The notes: generated from the letters alone by a model not told the origin. Positions 1-9,300 are shown, numbered from the stretch's first letter. The stretch: DNA of 41,113 bases from Acidithiobacillus sulfurivorans (GCF_018853815.1 NZ_JAAOMP010000016.1:1-41113), one strand, 5' to 3'. A program made the numbers and translations.

Positions 1-66
1 CATGATGTCAATCATCGGAATGATTTCGACCCGGCCTTTCTTCTGCTCAAAGTAACGCCGGTTCAT
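1..66 (-). CDS. ExbD/TolR-family protein, N-terminal fragment (cut by window edge)
   Basis: Only the first 22 codons are present, read leftward from an ATG at 66. The peptide starts MNRRYFEQKKGR and runs into IIPMIDIM, the usual ExbD/TolR entry to the single N-terminal membrane helix, where a Met/Asp pair is typical. Its ATG overlaps the stop codon of the ExbB-type gene by one base (TAATG), so the two are probably translationally coupled. ExbD/TolR proteins form the plug of a proton-driven motor in the inner membrane with ExbB/TolQ, powering TonB or Tol complexes. Identification rests on a short peptide plus its neighbour. Confidence 0.8.
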   Translation of the reverse strand, partial: MNRRYFEQKKGRVEIIPMIDIM

Positions 67-749
67 TATCCTGCCCTCGCCACGGCCACCGCTTCTGCAT
101 TGGGGTGGCCTTCCGCGTCAAAGGTCACCACCGGCTGACCATCCATGCGGTTGATGAGCATGGTTTTCACCGAGTCCAGTTGCAGCAGAATCATACGCAC
201 CTGGTTGTTGAAGGCATTGAAGGTCAACAATCCGAGCATGGCGATGAACAGACCGGAAGCGGTGGATACCAACGCATCGGCAACCCCACCCGTGACCTGC
301 ATGGGCGCGTGTCCGGGCTGGGCCAGCACTGAAAACGCATGGAACATGCCAATGATGGTCCCAAACAAACCGAGCAGGGGAGCCAGGGTAATAATGGTGT
401 CCAGCAACCAAAGGCGACGATCCAGTTTCGGAGCAATAACCAGCACGCTTTCTTCCAGGCGGCTGGCGAGAGCTTCGCCTTTCACCTGACCACTATGGGC
501 GGCGGCGGTACGCAGCAATGCGGCTTCGGGTAAGTCTCCGGCATCATCGGCCAGGGTGTTGAGGGCTTCGCGGTCGAGGCGGCCATGACGACCAAGCTCC
601 TGCACAAACACCAGACCACGCAAAATGGTCCGCCGCAGGTACCAGAAACGATCTACCATCACAGCCAATTCCACCAGCAGCATCAGGCCCAGTATGTATA
701 AAACCCCGTCCGAGTAGTTGGCGAGGTGAATGAGATAATGAAGATTCAT
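66..749 (-). CDS. ExbB/TolQ/MotA-family proton channel
   Basis: A 227-residue inner-membrane protein. The ATG at 749 is preferred over the longer reading to 815 because a GGAG lies 11 nt upstream and the protein then begins with a natural amphipathic segment (MNLHYLIHLANYSDG). Membrane segments are seen at about 16-35, 114-138 and 158-182. The family core is clear: APLLGLFGTIIGMFHAF (123-139) and GVADALVSTASGLFIAM (155-171). In this family the protein forms a pentameric channel around ExbD and converts the proton gradient into mechanical work. The exbD start follows directly. No TonB or TolA/TolB gene is visible, so whether it serves TonB uptake, Tol-Pal or another motor cannot be decided here. 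Confidence 0.9.
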   Translation of the reverse strand: MNLHYLIHLANYSDGVLYILGLMLLVELAVMVDRFWYLRRTILRGLVFVQELGRHGRLDREALNTLADDAGDLPEAALLRTAAAHSGQVKGEALASRLEESVLVIAPKLDRRLWLLDTIITLAPLLGLFGTIIGMFHAFSVLAQPGHAPMQVTGGVADALVSTASGLFIAMLGLLTFNAFNNQVRMILLQLDSVKTMLINRMDGQPVVTFDAEGHPNAEAVAVARAG

Positions 750-1242
750 AGGATTACAGGCTCCATAGCAAGCAGAGGCTGACAAATAAGTGAAACGCTG
801 GGTGACGAACCCCAAAATGGGTCAACATGAGGAATACGCTGGATAGGGCGCGAGAAACTCGCCGACCGGTGCTGTCTGGCTGGAGCGCAAAAATACTGGT
901 AATCACATACCGCAGTGTGCCTGTTTGACGCGTGTTGCATATGCAGCCCTCTATCCGTTCTTGCATACGCTCGCTGCAAGAATCATTCGTAGAGTTCTAT
1001 ACCTTTATTGCCGAGCAGAATAACAACGGAATGTGACACTATTGCGACAATTTGATGACATTTTCCTTACAAAAGGGATTTATTATGGTTAATTTTAAAA
1101 AACATCAACAAAACAAAAAGATGGAGTTTTAATGATTATTTTTATCTTATTATATAATATACTAATGAAGTGTTGAGATGCTCACTCCCTTTCTCACCAC
1201 GAATCCGGTACAATGCATTCTTCCCGGTGAGGAGATTTGATC
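750..1242. other. 493-bp gene-free stretch between divergent genes
   Basis: No convincing gene was found. Leftward readings near 746-979 have no family resemblance and unlikely composition. From about 1070 to 1170 the sequence becomes strongly AT-rich compared with its surroundings and contains a perfect TATAAT at 1153-1158. It probably holds the promoters of the ExbB-type gene (leftward) and the small membrane protein at 1243 (rightward). A 15-codon reading starts at the ATG at 1085 but has no supporting signal. Confidence 0.5.
1153..1158 (+). promoter_or_regulatory. Candidate -10 box for the 1243 gene
   Basis: A perfect TATAAT sits in an AT-rich tract 84 bp upstream of the start at 1243. 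No good -35 hexamer is present at 16-18 bp, so this would rely on the AT-rich upstream DNA or be a chance match. Confidence 0.3.
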
Positions 1243-1509
1243 ATGCTGCGCTGGATGACCGACAGCTCTGCGGGTTTTGTTGTGCTGCTTGTCATTGCTT
1301 TTGTCGTGTTGCTCGGGGTGTATTTGTTACCGGCACTACTGGCATGGATGATGGCGTGTCCGCAGCGGATGACGATTTTATTATTGAATGTTTTTCTGGG
1401 TTGGACCGTGTTTGTCTGGATAGCGGCGCTGGTTTGGGCGTTGGCTTCGGGTAAAGATGAGCGTTTTGACGACGATCCCGTTGTCAGAAAAGAACCCTGG
1501 TTGCGCTAG
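1243..1509 (+). CDS. Superinfection-immunity-type small membrane protein (T4 Imm family)
   Basis: An 88-residue protein. The ATG at 1243 has GGAG at 1231-1234, eight bases away. The in-frame TTG at 1237 would overlap the space needed for that ribosome site. Two hydrophobic helices lie at about 10-36 and 43-68. Between and within them are the marks of the Imm_superinfect family: a LLPALLAW segment followed by LLLNVFLGWTVFVWIAALVWAL. The tail (69-88) is charged and probably cytoplasmic. Phage T4 Imm blocks DNA injection by related phages, but chromosomal members are common and mostly uncharacterised, so the family name does not prove an anti-phage role. It lies just upstream, in the same direction, of a T4-kinase-like gene. 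Confidence 0.75.
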   Translation: MLRWMTDSSAGFVVLLVIAFVVLLGVYLLPALLAWMMACPQRMTILLLNVFLGWTVFVWIAALVWALASGKDERFDDDPVVRKEPWLR

Positions 1510-1554
1510 TTTTAAATGTTTACATTGTGATTTATCAGGTTATTCAGGAAAATA

Positions 1555-2103
1555 ATGAGCGATCTTAAGCAAAAGGACAAAATTAAAATGGGTGCTGATT
1601 CTCAGCCCGTTGATCAGGAAAAATTACCCCTGGTCATTTTTACGGTCGGAACCGCCGCTTCGGGCAAAAGCTCGTGGGCAATATCCATGCAGGCAAAGCA
1701 CCCTGCCTTGCGCATCATTATCCTGGAACGGGACATGATCCGGATAGCCTTGCAAGAGGCTGAGAATGGTCAAGCCTTTTCCTGGGGCGAATGGAATCCG
1801 GCTTGGGAAAGCAAGGTACAATGGCTTTGGGAGCAACGGGTTCACGATGCAGTAAAACAATGTGATGTGTTGATTCTGGCCGACACGCATCTGGACGCCG
1901 TGGAGCTGCAAAAAAAGGCCACCTGGTTACGGGAGTTGGGCGTGACGGATTTCACCCTGAAGTACTTTCCGGCGTTGCCGTTAACGGATCTGCTGCGCCG
2001 GGATCAGGGTAGAACGCACCCCGTGGGTGGTGAAGCTCTACGCGAACATCTTAAAAAAATTGTTGCGGAAGATCGCTACTGGGCTGCTATTGAAGGGATT
2101 TGA
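1555..2103 (+). CDS. P-loop kinase resembling the T4 polynucleotide 5'-kinase domain
   Basis: 182 residues. The ATG at 1555 has AGGA five bases upstream; a second in-frame ATG at 1588 is possible. The Walker A motif is GTAASGKSSWA (32-42). It is followed by ERDMIR (58-63), matching the RDDYR segment of T4 Pnkp that holds the catalytic Asp and an Arg, then ILADTHL (107-113), matching T4 SDTNL. A late R-rich segment (LLRRDQGR, 146-153) matches the lid region. The order and spacing agree with the kinase half of T4 Pnkp; there is no phosphatase domain. The likely reaction is NTP-dependent phosphorylation of a nucleic-acid 5'-OH or another small substrate. The substrate is inferred, and a generic AAA/zeta-toxin-like kinase is the alternative. 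It ends nine bases before the convergent CDF gene. Confidence 0.7.
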   Translation: MSDLKQKDKIKMGADSQPVDQEKLPLVIFTVGTAASGKSSWAISMQAKHPALRIIILERDMIRIALQEAENGQAFSWGEWNPAWESKVQWLWEQRVHDAVKQCDVLILADTHLDAVELQKKATWLRELGVTDFTLKYFPALPLTDLLRRDQGRTHPVGGEALREHLKKIVAEDRYWAAIEGI

Positions 2104-2112
2104 GGGTTCTGC

Positions 2113-3132
2113 TTAGACCTGCTGTTCCGGTCCCAGAGCGCAGGGGTGGTCGGTATCTCCGGTTTCTACTTGCAGGGTAGGATGAACGATGGCGTACTGT
2201 TCCCGGAGGGTCGTAGCAATGTCTGATAAAAACCCATCGCCGGGAAAACCTTGAGGCATAACCAGGTGTGCGGTCAGGGCAGTTTCGGTGGTGCTCATGG
2301 CCCAGATATGCAAATCATGAACGGCTGCCACATCTGGAAGGCTGCGCAAATAACGGCGCACGGCATCCGTATCTATGTTGTCCGGGACCCCGTGCAAAAC
2401 CAGACGGGCAGCTTCTTTCAGCAAAGACCATGTGGCCAGAATAATCAAGGCGCTGATTATAAGACTGACGGTTGAATCCAGCCAGTACCAGTGCATAAAC
2501 AGCATGACAATACCCGCGACTACGACACCCAAAGAAATAAAGGCATCTCCAGCCATGTGCAAGAAGGCCGCTTTGATATTCAGGTCGCCCTTGCGCCCGG
2601 ACATGAACAACAGGGCCGTGCCGGTGTTGATCAGCACCCCCAGGGCGGCGACGGCAATGACCACCCGACTGTCTACCGGGCTGGGATGGAGCAGGCGTTC
2701 TATGGCCTCCCAGGCAATGCCGCCAGTAACAACCAGCAGAAACAGAGAATTCGAGAGTGCTGCCAGAATAGAACTACTGCGCAAGCCATAGGTGTAACGC
2801 TGTGATGGAGGACGCAAGGCCAGGGCGCTGGCACCCCAGGCCATCACCAGACCCAGTACGTCACTCAGGTTGTGGCCAGCATCGGCGAGCAAAGCCAGCG
2901 AATGACCAAGCACTCCAAATACGGCTTCCGCCAACACAAAAACAACATTCAGAAAAATGCCAATGGAAAAAGCCCGCCCAAAACTTTTGGGGGCATGATG
3001 GTGATGGCCGTGATGATGCCCGGAATGCGGATGCGGGTGCGCAGCATGCTGGTGATCATGCTCATGCTGCCGGGATTCGGAGCGCGCTGGCGTATCATGT
3101 TGGTGTACAGAGGGGGATTGTGCTTCGCTCAA
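2113..3132 (-). CDS. Cation diffusion facilitator (Zn/Cd/Co exporter) with His-rich N-terminus
   Basis: 339 residues. The start is TTG at 3132: an in-frame stop lies a few codons upstream, no ATG or GTG lies between it and this TTG, and none follows before the His-rich domain. Residues 10-46 contain 16 histidines, a cytoplasmic metal-binding region. Six membrane helices follow from about residue 53. The metal site is formed by H87xxxD91 in helix 2 and H192xxxD196 in helix 5, the HD-HD pattern of Zn2+-type CDF proteins such as ZitB/CzcD. The C-terminal domain (about 250-325) with VHDLHIWAMS is the cytoplasmic dimerisation and sensing domain. The protein would export divalent metal from cytoplasm to periplasm in exchange for protons. 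The gene is divergent from the Sel1 protein gene. Confidence 0.92.
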   Translation of the reverse strand: MSEAQSPSVHQHDTPARSESRQHEHDHQHAAHPHPHSGHHHGHHHHAPKSFGRAFSIGIFLNVVFVLAEAVFGVLGHSLALLADAGHNLSDVLGLVMAWGASALALRPPSQRYTYGLRSSSILAALSNSLFLLVVTGGIAWEAIERLLHPSPVDSRVVIAVAALGVLINTGTALLFMSGRKGDLNIKAAFLHMAGDAFISLGVVVAGIVMLFMHWYWLDSTVSLIISALIILATWSLLKEAARLVLHGVPDNIDTDAVRRYLRSLPDVAAVHDLHIWAMSTTETALTAHLVMPQGFPGDGFLSDIATTLREQYAIVHPTLQVETGDTDHPCALGPEQQV

Positions 3133-3221
3133 GGGACTATGCTCTGAATGGATTTTTACGCTTCACAAGCATAGGGAAAAAGCTTAGTCTGGACAACTCT
3201 CCATCAAACCGGAGGTCAGAG

Positions 3222-3653
3222 TTGATATCGGGAATGCCTGGAAAGGTTTTAATTTTGAGCGTCTTTTTACTTTTTTTGCCATTGGCTGCAACGGCAGCTC
3301 CTGGCACAAAGCCGCTTGCCTCAAGCGCGACTGAGGCAGTCACACCCGCTGTGTTGGCGAAATGGATGGCCGGGGCCGAGCATGGTTATGGACCGGATCA
3401 ATATCGCCTGGGACTGGCTTATGCTGCGGGGGATGGTGTTGCCCAGAATTTCAGTGAGGCTGCACACTGGTGGCGTAAAGGTGCCTACAACATCAATCCC
3501 CAAGCGGAACTTATGTTGGGTGAAGCCTATGCCCATGGCTGGGGGGTACCCCGTGATATAGACAAGGCTATTCACTGGTGGAAAGCTGCTGCGCGCTATG
3601 GCCCGCCAGAAGTAGCCAGCCGCGCCCAGCTCCTGTTGGATTCAGCCATATAA
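3222..3653 (+). CDS. Secreted Sel1-like repeat protein
   Basis: 143 residues from a TTG at 3222, chosen because GGAGG (3211-3215) lies six bases upstream; the ATG at 3234 is 18 bases from that site. The first 26 residues form a signal peptide ending LAATAA before PG, so the protein is probably periplasmic. Two Sel1-type (TPR-like) repeats follow. The first is about 52-88, with YRLGLAYAAGDGV and AAHWWRKGA. The second is about 93-127, with LMLGEAYAHGWGV and AIHWWKAAA. Such repeats form a small alpha-solenoid for protein contacts; with two repeats it is a minimal adaptor. The partner is unknown. The DUF481 gene follows 27 bp later and the two may be cotranscribed. Confidence 0.8.
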   Translation: MISGMPGKVLILSVFLLFLPLAATAAPGTKPLASSATEAVTPAVLAKWMAGAEHGYGPDQYRLGLAYAAGDGVAQNFSEAAHWWRKGAYNINPQAELMLGEAYAHGWGVPRDIDKAIHWWKAAARYGPPEVASRAQLLLDSAI

Positions 3654-3680
3654 TATCCATTAAACAACAGAGGAATTTGT

Positions 3681-4454
3681 ATGTTTTTTTTGCCCAAGAA
3701 ATGGCCTGCCTGGGTTGCCTTTGCAGCTTTTTTCAGTGTTTCGATGCAGGCTATGGCCGATGAACCGGCAGTGATTCCTTCGGTTATCTCCAAAAGTGAA
3801 TTTGCCAAAAAACCAGAGTGGTCTGGCACAGTGGGTTTAGGTTTAAGCAGTAGCACAGGAACCAGCCAGGCACTGAATCTCAATACGGATGATGCGTTAC
3901 TCTGGCATCGCGGTTTGTGGTCGAACCAGAGTAGGCTCCTGTATAACTACGCGACTTCTCAAGGCGAAGTCAGTGCCGATCGCCTGGATGTCAGTAACCA
4001 GACCCGCTATGACATTGCCCTGCAGCAATATTTGTTTGCGAATCTCAATTATCATCGCAACCATTTTGACGGTTACTATTTTCGTGCCGACGAAACCTTG
4101 GGTTATGGACACTTTTTTGTTCTGAATCAGGTTTCTCATTTGCGTCTTGAAGCGGGTGCCGGTGTGCGTCAATCGCACCCCATTGGCAGCATATATAGCA
4201 CGCATCCCATTGCCCGTCTCTATGGAAAATATCTCTGGAAATTCAGTCCACATGCGCATTTATCGGAAGCCGTAGATGCCATTTTGGCGGATAATGGAGC
4301 GAATACCTATAATTCGGTTTTTACTGTGGTCAGTCCATTATATGGGCCTTTGAATCTGCGTCTCGCCTTTATTGCCACTTATAATGCGAAAGTGCAACCT
4401 GGTTTTAAACCGATGAATACCTTGACGACTATCAATCTGGCCTATAACTTTTAA
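3681..4454 (+). CDS. DUF481 (YdiY-like) outer-membrane protein
   Basis: 257 residues; the start ATG is preceded by AGAGGA. A signal peptide ends near residue 26 (MQAMA before DEP). The mature protein shows the DUF481 pattern: an initial strand with WSGTVGLGLSSSTGTSQ, then alternating aromatic beta strands (FANLNYHRNHFDGYYF, HLRLEAGAGVRQS), and a final strand ending in Phe (INLAYNF), the usual outer-membrane barrel signature. The E. coli relative YdiY is described as salt- or acid-inducible, but its function is not settled. Its stop codon overlaps the stop codon of the convergent kinase gene within the palindrome TTAA. Confidence 0.82.
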   Translation: MFFLPKKWPAWVAFAAFFSVSMQAMADEPAVIPSVISKSEFAKKPEWSGTVGLGLSSSTGTSQALNLNTDDALLWHRGLWSNQSRLLYNYATSQGEVSADRLDVSNQTRYDIALQQYLFANLNYHRNHFDGYYFRADETLGYGHFFVLNQVSHLRLEAGAGVRQSHPIGSIYSTHPIARLYGKYLWKFSPHAHLSEAVDAILADNGANTYNSVFTVVSPLYGPLNLRLAFIATYNAKVQPGFKPMNTLTTINLAYNF

Positions 4455-5857
4455 ACAGAATATCGGGAAAATTTTTCCTGAAATTTTTGAACATAAGGTG
4501 CATAACGCTGTACGGCATCTGCTGCAGGGTAAAATATTTTTCCTGGTGGAGAGGGTGTCTGCCCTAATATTTTGATGCCCCCCAAATCGGCAGCCGCAGC
4601 AATGAGAGCAGATCCTTTTGCCGCCTCAGTGTCCATAGTGATTTCTACAGGCCTATTCAAAATGTGGGCACGCATTTGCATCCAGGCAGCATTCATACTG
4701 CCACCTCCCACCGTTTTTATGGGCCCCTGAATGCGTACCTCCGCTTTTTCCATCACGTCATAGCCCCAAGCTTCGATATAGCTGAGTCCTTCCAGCAAGC
4801 TCTGAAAAGTCTCGGCATTTTGTCCGGTGTGAATGGTACTTCCCGGCCATGTAGGCGCCTGGATCGGGAAGCGTTCTCCGCTGCTGGCCAGAGGATACAA
4901 CAAAGCAGCGCTGGGATATTCCGTATGGATGGAGGATTCCAGTGCCCGCATTTGTTCACGCTGAAAATGCTGCAGCAGGGTGCCTGCTCCGGCATTGGAT
5001 GCCGCGCCAACCAGACAAAAATCACCCAGATAATGACTGTAAAGCCCCATTGTGTTTATTGGATTGCCGTGCACGACCTTGAAAGCCATTGATGAACCAA
5101 GGCTGCTCAGGGCTGTGCCGGGCATATATAATCCAGCTGCGGTGGCCGCTGCAACACTGTCAGTACAACCGGCGCGAATCTGGACTGCTGTGGATAAGCC
5201 CAGCCTTTGAGCCCATGATTTATTCAGCGTGCCGACGCTGATACCTTCATGCACCACTTTCGGTAATATTGCCGGATCAATATCTGCAGTTTCCAGAATA
5301 TTGATCATTTTCTCCGGATATTTCATCTGTTGAGCATCCAGACCCATTTTTAGAACATTTCCCCGATCTGAAATCCCCCAGTGATCGGTAAGATGCGCGG
5401 CTACCCAGTCCGCCTGGTGATGTACATGATGTACATCCGAAAAATTATGCAGATGACGGCGTAACCACAGGAGTTTACTCAGGGAGCTGGCAGGGGATAG
5501 GCAAATGCCCCCTTCTGGCCATTGCTGACTCAACTGTTGTGCCTGTGCTGCAGCACGTTGATCTGAATAGGCCAAAACTGGACCCAGAACATTACCCAGT
5601 CGGTCACTGAGCAGGAGGGTTCCGGATGTCCCATCCAGACTCATGGCCTTGATGGCAGACCAGGCCCTGGTATGAACGGATCGCAATTGTTGCGCCAGCA
5701 TTTCCAGTCCCCGCAACCAACCCTGGCTATCGGTAAGAGTTTCAGACGGACAAGCTGGATAGGGAAGGGCGGCACTGGCTATCGTTTTAAGATTTTCATC
5801 AATAATCATACCGCGCAAGCCGGACGTTCCAAAATCTATTCCCAGATAAGTGGGCAT
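4451..5857 (-). CDS. FGGY-family sugar kinase, probable D-ribulokinase (cyanobacterial/plant XK-1 type)
   Basis: 468 residues. The FGGY fold shows GIDFGTSGLR (6-15) for phosphate binding, DGTSGT (75-80), a catalytic-base region AGCTDSVAA (229-237, D233), SLGSSMAFK (252-260) and GGGSMNAAW near the C-terminus. The DGTSGT motif, the SSLSKLLWLR stretch and the SGERFPI stretch are those I recall from the Synechococcus and Arabidopsis XK-1 group, shown to phosphorylate D-ribulose rather than xylulose. The product, ribulose-5-P, would enter the Calvin or pentose phosphate cycle. The gene lies 12 bp after queF on the same strand, so the pair is probably one transcript with no obvious pathway link. 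Ordinary xylulokinase is the alternative; substrate assignment is inferred. Confidence 0.75.
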   Translation of the reverse strand: MPTYLGIDFGTSGLRGMIIDENLKTIASAALPYPACPSETLTDSQGWLRGLEMLAQQLRSVHTRAWSAIKAMSLDGTSGTLLLSDRLGNVLGPVLAYSDQRAAAQAQQLSQQWPEGGICLSPASSLSKLLWLRRHLHNFSDVHHVHHQADWVAAHLTDHWGISDRGNVLKMGLDAQQMKYPEKMINILETADIDPAILPKVVHEGISVGTLNKSWAQRLGLSTAVQIRAGCTDSVAAATAAGLYMPGTALSSLGSSMAFKVVHGNPINTMGLYSHYLGDFCLVGAASNAGAGTLLQHFQREQMRALESSIHTEYPSAALLYPLASSGERFPIQAPTWPGSTIHTGQNAETFQSLLEGLSYIEAWGYDVMEKAEVRIQGPIKTVGGGSMNAAWMQMRAHILNRPVEITMDTEAAKGSALIAAAADLGGIKILGQTPSPPGKIFYPAADAVQRYAPYVQKFQEKFSRYSV

Positions 5858-5869
5858 GTCCGGGGCCGA

Positions 5870-6295
5870 TCAGTAACCGGGCTGCAGCCGGGTCCATTGC
5901 ACACCGGGCAACTGCCCGAGGATATCGGGGTTATCCCAGCCGGGTTGGCGGTGTTCGATGATCAGATCGGTGCTGATGCCTCCACGCACATACCAGCGGC
6001 CCAGAAGGCGCAGATAACGCGGCTGAATCAGTTGAATAATATCGTCAGCAATCCGGTTACTCATGGCCTCGTGAAAAGCGCCTTCATCGCGAAAACTCCA
6101 GAGATACAGTTTCAGGGATTTAAGCTCAACATTATGTTGGTCAGGAATAAAATCGAGCATAAAGTGCGCAAAATCAGGCTGTCCGGTCAGTGGACAGAGG
6201 CAGGTAAACTCAGGCATATCCATATGCACAACGTAATCCCGCTCTGGATGGGGGTTGGGGAATCGTTCCAGACTTTTGCTGGGTTGACTGGGCAT
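5870..6295 (-). CDS. queF: NADPH-dependent 7-cyano-7-deazaguanine reductase
   Basis: 141 residues, the short single-domain (B. subtilis) form rather than the long E. coli form. The active site is clear in TCLCPLTGQPDFA (31-43), with C34 as the expected thioimide nucleophile and D41 as the proton relay. The QueF signature ELKSLKLYLWSFR (57-69) forms the NADPH site. The enzyme reduces preQ0 to preQ1 in the cytoplasm, the last free-base step before queuosine insertion in tRNA. The start ATG at 6295 is preceded by GAGGA. The smc gene starts 60 bp away in the opposite direction. No other queuosine gene is in the window. Confidence 0.93.
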   Translation of the reverse strand: MPSQPSKSLERFPNPHPERDYVVHMDMPEFTCLCPLTGQPDFAHFMLDFIPDQHNVELKSLKLYLWSFRDEGAFHEAMSNRIADDIIQLIQPRYLRLLGRWYVRGGISTDLIIEHRQPGWDNPDILGQLPGVQWTRLQPGY

Positions 6296-6355
6296 GGCTT
6301 AATCCTCATCATAAAAGTTTCGATAGCCCGGTATCATACCTAAAAACCACTGTTC

Positions 6356-9300
6356 ATGCGCCTCTCGGCTATTATTCTTCAAGGCTTCAAGTCCTTTCGC
6401 GAAAACACCCGCATCCAGATCAGCGCCAATCCGGTGGTGATTGTCGGACCCAATGGTTGTGGCAAGTCCAATACCGTGGACGCCCTGCGCTGGGTGCTTG
6501 GTGAGTCTTCCGCCAGGCAATTGAGAGGCGGCACCCTGAGCGATGTCATTTCCAATGGGGGAGGCAGTCGTCCGGCGGCTTCCCAGGCCAGTGTGGAATT
6601 GCGTTTTGACAATAGTGATGGCACTGCGCCCGGTGCTTTTGCCGAAGTGGCCGAAATCAGTGTCAAACGCAGCCTGGACCGCAAGGGAGACGGTCATTAC
6701 CGGATTAACGGCGCACGTTGCCGGCGGCGGGATGTCAGTGATCTGTTTTTGGGTACGGGTTTGGGCAGCAGTACGTATGCCATTGTCGAACAGGGAACCA
6801 TTGGTCGGATTATTGAAGCGCGTCCCGATGATTTGCGAGCCATGCTGGAAGAGGCGGGGGGAATCAGCCGCTACAAGGAAAGGCGCCGGGAAACCGCCCA
6901 GCGCATTGCCGAAACCCGAGAGCATTTGCAACGCCTGCATGATATTCACGGCGAAATGGATGGTCAGTGGCAGCGTTTGCAACGTCAGGCTGAGGCTGCC
7001 CGGAAAATGCGGACCTTGCGTGTGGAAGAACGTCAATGGCAATGGTGGGCTGTTTCTGAACGCCTGCAGATGCTGGAGACGGAAGCACAAGTCCTGAATC
7101 AGCGCCGCGATGAATTACAGTCCAAAAACCAGGCATTGGAAGAAAACCGCCAGTTGATCGAGCAGGGTCTGGAGAACTTGCGACAGGAAGCGCGGGTCTG
7201 TCAGGACAGTCTGAGCGCGGCTCAGGCCGGGCTGTATGCTGTTCAGGCGGATCTCAGTGAAGCAGAGCATCAACTGAAGGAAAATATCGCCCAGATTCAG
7301 CGTGTTCAGTCGGGCATGGAGCAATTTCAGAACCAACAGCAAAAAATCCACGGCGAAATGCAACGTCAACTGGATAGCGAAAAACACAGACAAGAACGGC
7401 TGCAGGTTTTGCTGGGTCGTCGTGAAACGTTGAGCAAAGAGGAGGAGTTAACCCGTCAGGCCCGTCTGGCAGCAGAGCGTCAGGCTGAAGAGCAGGAACA
7501 GACACGACAGTTGGGCGTACAAAAGGTCGCCGATTTGCGCCGCAAACGTGATGTGCTGCTGGCTCAGATCCGTGAGCTGGAGCCGCGTTTACAGGATCTT
7601 GACAAGCGCCTTGCACGATTTGTTCAGGAAATGCCATCAGAACGACCTGCTCTCGACGCCGCCGAACTGCGTGTGCAAACGCTGGCAGAGAACCTGAATA
7701 CGGCAAGTCAGCATCTGACAGCACTGCGTGAGGAATGGGTACAACAACAAAAACAGATTGAGAACCTGCGCGAGCCGCGTGAAAGCGCCCAGGGGCAGCT
7801 GCAAGAGTGCAAGGCCCGCCACAAGGCACTCGAAAGCCTATTGCAACGCCTGCAAAAATCCAGTCCTGCGGGGGTATCCGGGCAATTGTTGTTGATGGAT
7901 TGTTTACAGGTGCGCAAGGGTTGGGAGGCGGCCATTGAACGGGTACTTGGTGATCGCCTTCATGCCCAGGTGCTGGCTGCGCCTGACCAGACCATTAAGC
8001 ACAGCACGTTATGGGAATCTGCTGAGGAATTGACGAGCCTTCCTGAAGACGCTTTGCTGAGCGTGCTGGAGATTCCTGATAATTTGCGCAAGGGCATGCA
8101 GGATTGGCTCTGGGGTTTGCGGACCGCGCCCGACTTGGCCAGCGCAATGGCCAAGCGGCATGAGCTAAGGGCAGGGGAAGCCTGGATAACTCCGCTGGGA
8201 GTTATTGTGCACGCGGTGGGTATGACTTTTCCCGAACACGAAGATGCGGCCAGTCTGCTGCAGTGTCGGCGGGAACTGGAAGACAATCAACAGGTTTTGA
8301 TTGCCGCTGAAGCGCAGGCCGTTGCTACACAAACGGCGCTGAATGAAGCCGAAGAGGCTCTGCGCGCTTTGCAAATGCCGCTGCGCGAAGCTGAACCGCA
8401 AGTGCAGAACCTCAGCCGGGAACTGGCACAGGAACGGGAATCTGTCGCGCGTTTACGCAGTCGGGTGGAATCGGAAGATCACCAGCGCACGGAGCGGCAA
8501 ACGGAAGCACAGCGTCTGGAATCTGAAAAATCCGCCACTTTGGACCGCTTGAGTGGGCTGCGCAAAGCTTTTGCCGAAGAAGAAGAAAACTGGGCTGTAC
8601 GGGAAAAGCAGCTGCACGAGGCGCAACAAAAAGCGGATGTGGACAAACGCCGCGTTCAGGAATTGCGCAATGCCTTCGGGCGGTTGCGGGAAGAACGTCA
8701 GCAACTGGAATTACAGGTGCAAAAACTGCAGACTGAATCGGCGGCAGCGCAACAGCGCGGTGATGACCTGCAGCAGCAGGATCTGCAACTGATGCAGTCC
8801 ATTACGCTCAGCCGCCACAATCTGGAGGTACTACAGCAAGCTCTTCCCGATTTGCAGGTCAAACAGAAAACCCTTCAGGATCGGCTGGGGGAACAACAGG
8901 CCGTCGTTCAAAAGCATCAGGAATCAGCACAGGCCATAGATCAACAAATACGCAATCTGGAGCAGCAGCGTCATCCTCTGGAAACTCAGCTGCGCCATTC
9001 ACAACAAACTCTGGCGCTGACCGAACAGGAAATGGCGGCCTTGCAGGTCCGTCTGGAAGAAAATGGTCAGCGAGCTGCAGAACTGGCGGCAACTCTGGAA
9101 AAAAATCCCGGACCATGCCCGGATTCCCAGTCTTCGGAAGAGCAACTGGCACGCATTGCCACTGCCATACAGCGCCTGGGGAATGTGAACCTCGCCGCAG
9201 AAGAAGAATTACAAGAGCTGGAAGAGCGGCGCGGAAATTTGTTAAGTCAGGTGGAAGATGTGGAAATGGCTCTGAATAGTCTGGAAGAGGCCATGGCCGC

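Noticed and set aside
746-979. Leftward 77-codon readings upstream of the ExbB-type gene
   Set aside because: They overlap the ExbB leader, and their translations look random (Arg-, His- and Cys-rich) with no start signal.
6299-7090. 263-codon open frame antisense to smc
   Set aside because: It lies wholly opposite the conserved SMC head, shows no family motif and has the composition of a codon-bias shadow.
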